Assembly: GCA_913054485.1 (NCBI GenBank) | Contig: CAJXHQ010000088.1 | Location: 1 to 8,891 of the forward strand | DNA length: 8,891 nt | Direction: 5' to 3' | From: an uncultured Paracoccaceae bacterium | Lineage (GTDB): Bacteria; Pseudomonadota; Alphaproteobacteria; Rhodobacterales; Rhodobacteraceae | The notes under the pieces: generated by a model | Database searches by the model: none | What the model saw: the letters and a program-made list of their open reading frames with translations, nothing else | What the model was told of the DNA's origin: nothing | In this document: positions 1 to 5,904 of the stretch, piece after piece | Position numbering within the stretch: the stretch's first letter is position 1 | Layout of the letters: the number at the start of each line of letters is the position of its first letter | Program-made: the position numbers and the translations under genes

Positions 1-459
1 GCGCACCTGATCACGGCTCAGCAGTTCGGCGTCATAGCCCTGGTTGACGATTGAATTGCCCCGGCGCACGGCGGCATCGCGCTGGCCGTCATTGTGATAG
101 AGGTTGATGATCCCGCGCTGGGACATCATCGCATTGTAGTTCAGCTCCTGCTCCAGGCTCTCCCAGAGCTTCAGTGAATGCGAGTAGAACTCGGAATTGC
201 CGGGCAGATAGTAATTGGCGCGCACGATGGTGGTGTTGCGCCCCACGTTGCCGCCGCCGAGATAGCCCTTTTCCAGCACAGCGACGTTTGTGATCCCGTG
301 TTCTGCCGCCAGGTAATAGGCCGTGGCCAGCCCGTGGCCGCCGCCGCCGATAATCACCACGTCATATTCAGATTTAGGCTCCGGATCGCGCCAATGGGGC
401 GTCCACCCCTTATTGCCCGTCAGCCCTTCCTTCAGCACCCGCCAGCCTGAAAACCGCAT
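1..459 (-). CDS. soxB: Sarcosine oxidase beta subunit, N-terminal 153 residues (partial)
   Basis: This is the start of the FAD/FMN-containing beta subunit of heterotetrameric sarcosine oxidase, a cytoplasmic enzyme that oxidatively demethylates sarcosine to glycine and passes the one-carbon unit to tetrahydrofolate. The opening residues (MRFSGWRVLKEGLTG) and the Trp/Pro-rich leader are typical of the family. The dinucleotide-binding strand-loop-helix follows at about residues 33-50, with G38-x-G40-x-x-G43 and the acidic residue E63 at the end of the second strand. Next come a GGGN segment (68-71) and a GRNTTI-type segment (73-78), both strongly conserved in SoxB. The start at 459 is supported by a GGGGAG-like ribosome site a few bases upstream. 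The frame runs open off the left edge, so the covalent-FMN region and C-terminus are not visible. In this family soxD, soxA and soxG usually follow, which would lie to the left. A glycine-oxidase-like FAD protein is the alternative, but the N-terminus argues for SoxB. Confidence 0.93.
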   Translation of the reverse strand, partial: MRFSGWRVLKEGLTGNKGWTPHWRDPEPKSEYDVVIIGGGGHGLATAYYLAAEHGITNVAVLEKGYLGGGNVGRNTTIVRANYYLPGNSEFYSHSLKLWESLEQELNYNAMMSQRGIINLYHNDGQRDAAVRRGNSIVNQGYDAELLSRDQVR

Positions 460-631
460 GGCCACACTCCCCGCCAAATCACCGGGCATAAGCAGAGGCA
501 TTCCCCTCCTGCCCTGCCCGCAGTCCTAGCCGGATTTGCGCCGCGAACCTACTGTTTTTACCAGCTGCCCTGCGGCGGGCAAATCCCCGCTTGGACGCAG
601 AACACAATGACTGGGCAGATATGTCTAGTGC
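460..631. other. soxB upstream region
   Basis: This is the stretch between the distal gdh terminator and the soxB start, and it should hold the leftward soxB promoter and leader. I see no convincing -35/-10 pair. A short inverted repeat, GCGGG (575-579) with CCCGC (586-590), lies in the probable leader or promoter and could be an operator or a chance GC-rich dyad. Short open frames here are small, on both strands, and have no recognisable product. I did not recognise a riboswitch. Confidence 0.4.
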
Positions 632-653
632 AAAAAACGGCAGATCATGCCGT
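632..653 (-). terminator. Distal intrinsic terminator after gdh
   Basis: Read leftward, this is a 6-bp stem (ACGGCA with TGCCGT) closing a 5-base loop, followed directly by a run of six T. It lies about 70 bases beyond the gdh stop and behind a stronger hairpin, so it looks like the second of two tandem terminators. Confidence 0.6.
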
Positions 654-668
654 ATTTCCTCAAGCCGC

Positions 669-704
669 AAAAAGAAACGGCGGGCTAAACGCCCGCCGTT
701 TCTT
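669..704 (-). terminator. Main intrinsic terminator of gdh
   Basis: A perfect 14-bp stem (672-685 with 691-704) with a 5-base loop has a GC-rich core flanked by A/T. Read leftward the stem runs into TTTTT. It starts about 20 bases past the gdh stop codon and is a textbook Rho-independent terminator. On the other strand the T tract is broken by an A, so any rightward activity should be weaker. Confidence 0.9.
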
Positions 705-724
705 ATTTGCGATGGTGAATAGCG

Positions 725-2155
725 TCAGAGCCCTTTGGCGCGGTAGCTTTGCGCCACCTTCCCGATCGAGACGAGATAGGCGGCGGTGCGCAGGTCGTCC
801 ACGTCATCGCGGCTGTGCCAGACGTCGCGCATCGATTGATAAGCGATCCGCATGGTGTCATCCAGACCGGAGCGCACCAGCTCCAGTTCGCCCGCGCCTT
901 TCAGGTATTTGTCCTTGAAGCCTGCGGACATTTCCCACTGGCCTGCCATCACCTGCTCCAGGTTTGCCAGCTCGTCGATGACCAGCTGGTGGCGCGCCTC
1001 CTCCTGGCGGCGCTGCATGCGGCCAAAACGGATGTGGCTGAGGTTCTTGACCCATTCAAAATAGGACACGGTCACACCGCCGGCGTTGGCGTACATGTCC
1101 GGGATGATCACAGTGCCCTTTTCGCGCAGGATATCATCCGCACCGGCCGTGACCGGGCCGTTGGCAGCCTCGATGATCAGCGGCGCTTTCACCTTTGCTG
1201 CGTTGGAGAGGTTGATAACCCCTTCCAAGGCCGCCGGGATCAGGATGTCGCATTCCTCTTCCAGCAACACCGCGCCGTTTTCCATGTAGGTGGCGTCAGG
1301 GTAACCCTTCACACCACCGTTCTGCATGATCCAGTGGCGCACCCCGTCAACGTCCAGACCGGAGGCATTGAAAAGCCCGCCGTCCCACTCAACAATGCCG
1401 ATGACCCGCGCGCCGTCTTCTTCGCTGAGGAACTTGGCAGCATGGTAGCCCACGTTGCCAAGCCCCTGCACGATAATGCGCTTGCCGTCGAGCGAGCCTT
1501 CCAGCCCGGCCTTGGCCATATCGCGCTTGTCGCGGAAGAACTCCTGCAGGGCATATTGCACGCCGCGGCCGGTTGCCTCCACGCGGCCCGAGATGCCGCC
1601 GGAATTGAGCGGCTTACCGGTGACGCAGGCGCGGGCGTTGATATCGGTGGTGTTCATCCGCGCATATTGGTCCGCGATCCAGGCCATCTCCCGCTCGCCG
1701 GTGCCCATGTCGGGTGCCGGCACGTTCTGGGAAGGGTGGATCAGGTCGCGCTTGGCCAGCTCATAGGCAAAGCGGCGGGTGATCTGCTCCAGCTCGTATT
1801 CCTCATACTCGCGCGGATCGATGCACAAACCGCCCTTGGAGCCTCCGAAGGGCGCTTCGACCAGGGCGCATTTATAGGTCATCAGCGCCGCCAGCGCCTC
1901 GACCTCGTCCTGATTTACGCTGGGGGCAAAGCGGATGCCGCCTTTAACAGGCTCCATATGTTCCGAATGGACAGACCGGTATCCGGTGAAGGTCTTGATG
2001 TCACCGCGCAGGCGCACACCGAAGCGCACCGTATAGGTGGCATTGCAGACCCGGATCTTTTCTTCCAGCCCGGGCGGCAGGTCCATTAGGGCAACTGCCC
2101 TGTTGAACATGAGATCCACACTCTCGCGGAAACTGGGTTCGTTACGGTTCTTCAT
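725..2155 (-). CDS. gdh: Glutamate dehydrogenase, mitochondrial-like (Glu/Leu/Phe/Val dehydrogenase family)
   Basis: This 476-residue protein interconverts glutamate and 2-oxoglutarate plus ammonia. Substrate-domain motifs are in order: KGGIR with K71, MTYKC with K95, PFGGSKGG with the catalytic K107, and PAPDMGT with D149. Then come TGEREM and ACVTGKP, and a Rossmann domain with GLGNVG at 231-236. E256 at the end of the second strand suggests NAD rather than NADP. NAGGVTVSYFEW (357-368) and LRTAAY close the fold. The wording is very close to animal GLUD1. About 56 residues (373-428) separate the SYFEW helix from the SGL helix, where short bacterial GDHs have far fewer, as in animal enzymes with the antenna. 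The start at 2155 is chosen because the family N-terminus begins there and GGAG (2165-2168) lies 9 bases upstream. The frame stays open to 2419, but that extension is low-complexity and unlike the family. The gene stands alone with its own terminators. Leu/Phe/Val dehydrogenase is unlikely given the substrate motifs. Confidence 0.94.
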   Translation of the reverse strand: MKNRNEPSFRESVDLMFNRAVALMDLPPGLEEKIRVCNATYTVRFGVRLRGDIKTFTGYRSVHSEHMEPVKGGIRFAPSVNQDEVEALAALMTYKCALVEAPFGGSKGGLCIDPREYEEYELEQITRRFAYELAKRDLIHPSQNVPAPDMGTGEREMAWIADQYARMNTTDINARACVTGKPLNSGGISGRVEATGRGVQYALQEFFRDKRDMAKAGLEGSLDGKRIIVQGLGNVGYHAAKFLSEEDGARVIGIVEWDGGLFNASGLDVDGVRHWIMQNGGVKGYPDATYMENGAVLLEEECDILIPAALEGVINLSNAAKVKAPLIIEAANGPVTAGADDILREKGTVIIPDMYANAGGVTVSYFEWVKNLSHIRFGRMQRRQEEARHQLVIDELANLEQVMAGQWEMSAGFKDKYLKGAGELELVRSGLDDTMRIAYQSMRDVWHSRDDVDDLRTAAYLVSIGKVAQSYRAKGL

Positions 2156-2185
2156 CAAGGCGTTCTCCGTGGTCCTTGCCGACTC

Positions 2186-2214
2186 GCTACACTGTGCCTG
2201 CAAGACTATGACAA
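2186..2214 (-). promoter_or_regulatory. Possible gdh promoter
   Basis: Read leftward, TTGTCA (2209-2214) is separated by 17 bases from TGTAGC (2186-2191), which would start transcription about 20-25 bases before the gdh start codon. The -35 is good but the -10 matches only three of six consensus bases. Further upstream CTTCGG occurs twice about ten bases apart (about 2256-2273), possibly a binding site for an activator. Confidence 0.3.
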
Positions 2215-2300
2215 GATGTTTAAAAAGTGCGACCATTTTAGGCATTCCGTGACCCGAAGATTTCCGAAGCCTTGGTTCGGCCCCGCCGATTCTCTCTTTC

Positions 2301-2315
2301 TTAACCTTTCGTTCA
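2301..2315 (+). promoter_or_regulatory. CtrA-like site upstream of the tad cluster
   Basis: The sequence is TTAA, seven bases, then TTCA followed by C. This differs by one base from the alphaproteobacterial CtrA full site TTAA-N7-TTAA(C). It lies about 175 bases before the tadG start. Control of pilus genes by CtrA is established in Caulobacter; applying it here is inference. Confidence 0.35.
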
Positions 2316-2479
2316 CAGGGCGGAGACAACCAGCCATTAACGGGGCTTTTGCGCACCCAGGGCGAACAAACGCGCCCCTGCGCGCCCACTTCACGCCCCA
2401 ATTCCGCCATGTTCATCAACCATTAATAAGTGGATCAAATGAAATTTATGGTGCCGGATTTCTGCCCTCCGGCCCGTTC

Positions 2480-2483
2480 GAGG
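2480..2483 (+). promoter_or_regulatory. Ribosome binding site deciding the tadG start
   Basis: GAGG sits six bases before the ATG at 2490. The upstream in-frame starts (GTG 2430, ATG 2439, ATG 2448) have no comparable site. Confidence 0.55.
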
Positions 2484-2489
2484 TTCAAG

Positions 2490-4160
2490 ATGTCTACTCT
2501 TCTAAGATCCACGACAGCGCTCGCGCGATTGACAGCCCGGCGCTGCTCCGCCAGCGCTGCGCGGTTCGCACGCGATGAGTCCGGCGTGCTGGCCGTTCCC
2601 GCAATCGTTTTCATTTTTCTCATGCTGATGGTCGGCGGCATAGGCATCGATCTGATGTGGATGGAGCGAGACCGGACGAGGCTTCAGTATACGCTGGACA
2701 GAGCCGTGCTTGCGGCTGCCGATCTTGACCAGCCGCTGCCTGCCGAAGAAGTTGTAGAGGATTATCTCATCAAGGCCGGCCTGGGAGAATATTACACCGC
2801 TCCCGAGGTCTCTCCGCCCCAGCTGGGATACAAGAGCGTCAAGGCGTCAATCAACACGACCTATGACACAACCTACTTGCATCTCGCCGGCGTCGACGAG
2901 CTTCCGCTTGTAGCCAGCGCCCGCGCAGAAGAGGCCATAGGGGCAGTGGAAATTTCAATGGTCCTGGATATCTCCGGGTCAATGAGTTCCAATGATCGCC
3001 TCAACAACCTTAAGATCGCCGCACGCTCTTTCATCGACCAGATCACCGCGAGCACAGATACCAGCAACCTGTCGATCTCGATCGTGCCTTACGCGACGCA
3101 GGTCAACGCAGGCGAAGCTCTGCTTGGCAAGTTCACCAATGCGGACTTCGACGGCCTTACGAAGGACGAGTGGAATTACTCCCATTGCATCAATTTCATC
3201 AAGGATCAGTTCAGCAAGCACACCCTGAACAGTGATGAACCGATGGAGCGGACTGCGCATTTCGACACGTTCACGTATTCCGAAGGTCCAATCACCTTCC
3301 CCGTTTGCCCCACCCGCGACGGATCCCAAATTCTGCCGCTCTCCAACGACGCAGCCGAGCTGAAGGCCCATATCAACAAGCTGACCGCAGCCGGCAACAC
3401 GTCGATCGACATCGGCATGAAATGGGGATCGGCCCTTCTTGATCCGTCCGTCCGGAATGTTGTCGCAGCCCTTGCAGACGACGGGGTCATCGACTCGGAA
3501 TTTGCGGCACGGCCCACCGACTACGGCAGCGGCGACGCGCTCAAGATCATCATCCTGATGTCTGACGGAGAAAATACCAACCAGTACATGCTGAACCCGT
3601 CCCGCCGCACCGGAATGTCGGATGTCTGGTATAATGCGAGCGAGGACCGGTACTCCGTTTACCACTCCAACGGCACGAAGAACTACTATTGGCCGCACAA
3701 TGGCACTTGGAACTCCGAACCTTACGGCAATGGCATGATCGAGACATGCGACTGGGTCTACAGCGGCTACAGCTGGAATTACTCCTGCTCCGAAACCGAC
3801 CAGCTCGGAACCGCCGTGCAGCTGACCTATCCGGAGCTCTTCGCCCAGGCGTCGCTAGCCTATATCGCGGAATACATCTACACCTACAGCAGCAGCGCCT
3901 GGTCAGATTGGTTCTACGCCGGCCGTTACTTTCACAACCGTGTGGCCAAGGACCAGCATACCAAGCACATCTGCGACATCACCAAAGATCAGGGCGTGAT
4001 GGTCTACGCTGTCGGCTTTGAAGCACCGCGCAACGGCACCAGGGTCCTGAAGGACTGCGCCAGCTCACCCGCCCATTTCTTCGATGTCGACGGCCTCGAA
4101 ATCTCCGACGCCTTCTCCTCGATCGCAACTTCGATCCGCCAGCTGAGGCTGACCCAATGA
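2490..4160 (+). CDS. tadG: TadG-like pilus assembly protein with a vWA domain
   Basis: This 556-residue membrane-anchored protein probably belongs to the Tad (Flp) type IV pilus system for surface attachment. An Arg-rich cytoplasmic N-terminus precedes a single transmembrane segment at about 33-57; the remainder is predicted periplasmic. The segment resembles TadE-type N-termini (D-E-S-G then hydrophobic), but position +5 after G32 is Pro37 rather than Glu, so processing by the prepilin peptidase is unlikely. A vWA domain starts at about residue 155 with an intact metal-ion-dependent adhesion site: D160-I-S162-G-S164, T304 and D359 in MSDGEN. The domain is enlarged by two inserts, one of them (about 366-501) rich in Tyr and Trp. 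Six Cys lie outside the membrane (for example C420 and C433), suggesting disulfides. A start at 2439 or 2448 would add about 14-17 residues. Its stop overlaps the next gene by 4 bases (ATGA), indicating translational coupling. The exact Tad role is inferred from family and neighbours. Confidence 0.85.
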   Translation: MSTLLRSTTALARLTARRCSASAARFARDESGVLAVPAIVFIFLMLMVGGIGIDLMWMERDRTRLQYTLDRAVLAAADLDQPLPAEEVVEDYLIKAGLGEYYTAPEVSPPQLGYKSVKASINTTYDTTYLHLAGVDELPLVASARAEEAIGAVEISMVLDISGSMSSNDRLNNLKIAARSFIDQITASTDTSNLSISIVPYATQVNAGEALLGKFTNADFDGLTKDEWNYSHCINFIKDQFSKHTLNSDEPMERTAHFDTFTYSEGPITFPVCPTRDGSQILPLSNDAAELKAHINKLTAAGNTSIDIGMKWGSALLDPSVRNVVAALADDGVIDSEFAARPTDYGSGDALKIIILMSDGENTNQYMLNPSRRTGMSDVWYNASEDRYSVYHSNGTKNYYWPHNGTWNSEPYGNGMIETCDWVYSGYSWNYSCSETDQLGTAVQLTYPELFAQASLAYIAEYIYTYSSSAWSDWFYAGRYFHNRVAKDQHTKHICDITKDQGVMVYAVGFEAPRNGTRVLKDCASSPAHFFDVDGLEISDAFSSIATSIRQLRLTQ

Positions 4161-4693
4161 CATATCGCATCCCGCAGCAACTCCGCCGTTTTCTGAAACA
4201 AGAAGAAGGCAGTGCGACCGTAGAATTCGCTATCATTGCGCCATTGCTGATGATCATCCTGTTCTCGACGGTAGAGCTAGGCCTCATCACCGTTAAACAG
4301 TCCATGCTTGAACGGGCCCTGGATATTACAACGCGAGATATCCGGCTGGGCACTGGCGAAGCGCCCCAGCATGACGAGATCCGCAACCGTGTTTGCGAAC
4401 GCACCGTCTTCGTGAATGACTGTGAAAGCAAAATGCGGCTGGAAATGATTCAATTTGACCCCTTCCTTTGGTCAGGCATTGACCCGACCCCGGACTGCAC
4501 AACTTCCATCGAAGACGTTCAGCCGGTGCGCAACTTCGTCAACGGCCAGTCGAACGAGCTGATGTATCTGCGTGCCTGCATGAAGATCGATCCGATTTTC
4601 CCGCACTGGGGTCTCGGCGGCAGCCTGTCCAAAGACAGTAACGGACGCTTCAGCCTCCAAGCCGTTTCGGCCTTCGTACAGGAGCCAGTATAA
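4157..4693 (+). CDS. tadE: TadE-like minor pseudopilin
   Basis: This 178-residue protein has the TadE signature. A short basic N-terminus (MTYRIPQQLRRFLKQEEG) is followed by G18, then SATVE with Glu23 at +5, and a hydrophobic helix at about 24-44. This is a class III prepilin-type signal: in the Tad system a dedicated peptidase cuts after the Gly, and the protein works as a minor pseudopilin during pilus assembly or retention. The periplasmic part holds four Cys (in RVCERT, NDCESK, PDCTTS and RACMK), which could form two disulfides. The start overlaps the tadG stop and has GAGG at 4145-4148, eight bases upstream. The pseudopilin class is clear. Calling it TadE rather than TadF rests on gene order and the Cys-containing C-terminal domain. 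Confidence 0.85.
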   Translation: MTYRIPQQLRRFLKQEEGSATVEFAIIAPLLMIILFSTVELGLITVKQSMLERALDITTRDIRLGTGEAPQHDEIRNRVCERTVFVNDCESKMRLEMIQFDPFLWSGIDPTPDCTTSIEDVQPVRNFVNGQSNELMYLRACMKIDPIFPHWGLGGSLSKDSNGRFSLQAVSAFVQEPV

Positions 4694-4696
4694 GCC

Positions 4697-5299
4697 ATGA
4701 CCAGGAAGTTTCGCCGCATCATCCGGAATTTCACTCGGGATACAGAGGGCTTGGTTTCAGTCGAATTTGCCATCTACGCCCCTATTATGCTGTTTGTTTT
4801 CGCTAGTATTGTCACTTTCTTCGATGGTTTCCGTCAGCAAAATACGAACCTGAAGGCGGCCTACACGATTTCTGACCTCATTTCCCGGGAAACCAACTAC
4901 GTGAATGAGGACTACATCGACAGCATGCACAAGCTGACCGCACTGCTGGTCCGTAGCGGCACAGCCATATCCCTTAGGATCTCGGTTGTCCGCTGGGACG
5001 AGGCAGACGGCCGTTATTATGTAGACTGGTCAAAAGTACGCGGCACTGATTACGCAGAATGGTCAGATGAAACGATCCAGAACATCAAAGACAGCCTGCC
5101 TGTGATGCCAGATCAGGAGCGCACGATTGTTGTTGAGACGCGCAACAATGTGACACCGGTATTCAACGTCGGGCCTGATATCATGAATATCGAGAACCTT
5201 GTGTTCTCCCGCCCGCGCTTTGCCCCTCAGGTCGTCTTTGTCGATACGGCACCGAATGACAAATCCCACTCGGACAACTCGAACAAAGTCATCCAATAG
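4697..5299 (+). CDS. TadE/TadF-like minor pseudopilin
   Basis: This 200-residue protein has the same N-terminal plan as the gene before it: basic MTRKFRRIIRNF, then DTEG with G18, then LVSVE with Glu23 at +5, then a hydrophobic helix at about 24-44. It is therefore probably a second minor pseudopilin processed by a TadV-type prepilin peptidase. The periplasmic region (50-200) has no Cys, unlike the two upstream proteins, and ends in a polar Asp/Asn/Ser-rich tail. It starts three bases after the upstream stop. AGGAG at 4680-4684 is twelve bases away, a long spacing, so translation may lean on coupling. Sampled GC is about 47-48%, low for this window. It is likely TadF by position, but no Flp pilin, TadA ATPase or TadV peptidase gene is in view, so those components must be encoded elsewhere. 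Confidence 0.8.
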   Translation: MTRKFRRIIRNFTRDTEGLVSVEFAIYAPIMLFVFASIVTFFDGFRQQNTNLKAAYTISDLISRETNYVNEDYIDSMHKLTALLVRSGTAISLRISVVRWDEADGRYYVDWSKVRGTDYAEWSDETIQNIKDSLPVMPDQERTIVVETRNNVTPVFNVGPDIMNIENLVFSRPRFAPQVVFVDTAPNDKSHSDNSNKVIQ

Positions 5300-5302
5300 G
5301 GA

Positions 5303-5797
5303 TCAGCCTTCCCCGCCGCCCGCGTCCTGCTTTCGCATGGCGATCATACCGGACAGCAGGTCGGCCATGCCCTTGCCCTGCGCGCCCGGCGTGACACCGC
5401 CAATCCCCACCCGGCGGCCGGTGCGCCACCACAGTCCCGGACACCAGGCGCGCCCGGCCTTGGTGTTCAGCCGCAGGACAAACCCGTTGGAGGGTTTGAA
5501 GGCAAAAAAACCGCGGTCGACCGACTCGATGTCCGCGACACGGGCGATCACCCTGCCGCTGCCGGTGCGCAGCTCCTCTTCGGTCAGTTCCACCCGGTCC
5601 TGCGTCGCCTGCCACAGCCGCACCGCAAGCCACAGCGCGCCGGTGCCGGTGATCATCAGGATCGCCAGCCCGCCCAGCGCCGGTGCCGTATTCATCGCCA
5701 AATAGAGCAGCAGCGCTCCCATGACCGCCAGCATGCCCGCGCCCATGACCCGGCGCACCGGGGTTGCCTCTACCACGGCCAGTATTTCGCTGCTCAT
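5303..5797 (-). CDS. Conserved two-helix membrane protein of unknown function
   Basis: This 164-residue protein has two adjacent hydrophobic helices, about residues 17-36 and 39-62, forming a hairpin with both ends on the same side. A soluble domain of about 100 residues follows. It has alternating short strands (RVELTEEELRT, RVIARVADIESV, GFFAF, GFVLRLN), a WCPGLWW segment (118-124) and a GRRVGIGG segment (127-134). The layout of a helix pair plus a small beta-rich domain recalls bacterial PH-like membrane proteins, but I cannot assign a function. Similar proteins seem to occur in Rhodobacterales, from memory only. The start at 5797 is supported by AGGAG seven bases upstream. The gene converges on the pilus cluster with only three bases between stop codons. 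A strong terminator lies just before it, leaving little room for an ordinary promoter. Confidence 0.75.
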   Translation of the reverse strand: MSSEILAVVEATPVRRVMGAGMLAVMGALLLYLAMNTAPALGGLAILMITGTGALWLAVRLWQATQDRVELTEEELRTGSGRVIARVADIESVDRGFFAFKPSNGFVLRLNTKAGRAWCPGLWWRTGRRVGIGGVTPGAQGKGMADLLSGMIAMRKQDAGGGEG

Positions 5798-5821
5798 GCC
5801 CTGTCTCCTGAAAACTGAACG

Positions 5822-5849
5822 AAAAAACGCGCGCCCCGCAGGACGCGCG
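5822..5849 (-). terminator. Intrinsic terminator after the beta-hydroxyacid dehydrogenase gene
   Basis: Read leftward, this is a 9-bp stem (one G-U pair) closing a TGCG tetraloop, followed by six T (5822-5827). It begins about 55 bases past the dehydrogenase stop and ends 25 bases before the start codon of the small membrane protein. Confidence 0.85.
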
Positions 5850-5904
5850 CTGATTTCTAACCCGAAACCGCAGAAGGGAACAGGCCCGGAAAAACCCGAG
5901 GGTG

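Larger units (their letters stand above)
2156..2489. other. Divergent gdh / tad intergenic region
   Basis: This region of about 330 bases separates leftward gdh from rightward tadG and should hold both promoters. Visible elements are a possible gdh promoter on the left, a CtrA-like box at 2301-2315, and an imperfect inverted repeat, CAGGGCG (2358-2364) with CGCCCCTG (2373-2380), that may be fortuitous in this GC-rich stretch. The gdh frame is open across much of it, but I see no family-like protein there. No tRNA or other RNA gene was recognised. Confidence 0.5.

Noticed and set aside
749..2089. Long rightward open frame (446 residues) opposite glutamate dehydrogenase
   Set aside because: It is an antisense shadow of a GC-rich gene, with His/Gly/Val-rich random composition and no motifs, over a certain CDS.
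2358..2380. Imperfect inverted repeat CAGGGCG / CGCCCCTG upstream of tadG as a terminator or operator
   Set aside because: It contains a bulge, has no T tract and sits in a very GC-rich stretch, so chance is likely.
2156..2419. N-terminal extension of glutamate dehydrogenase (frame open to 2419, 564 residues)
   Set aside because: The extension does not resemble the family, covers the probable promoter and the ribosome site at 2165-2168, and would overlap the divergent regulatory region. The 476-residue form fits the family N-terminus.
2979..3698. Leftward open frame (239 residues) opposite tadG
   Set aside because: It has no domain-like features and lies over the vWA domain of a convincing gene.
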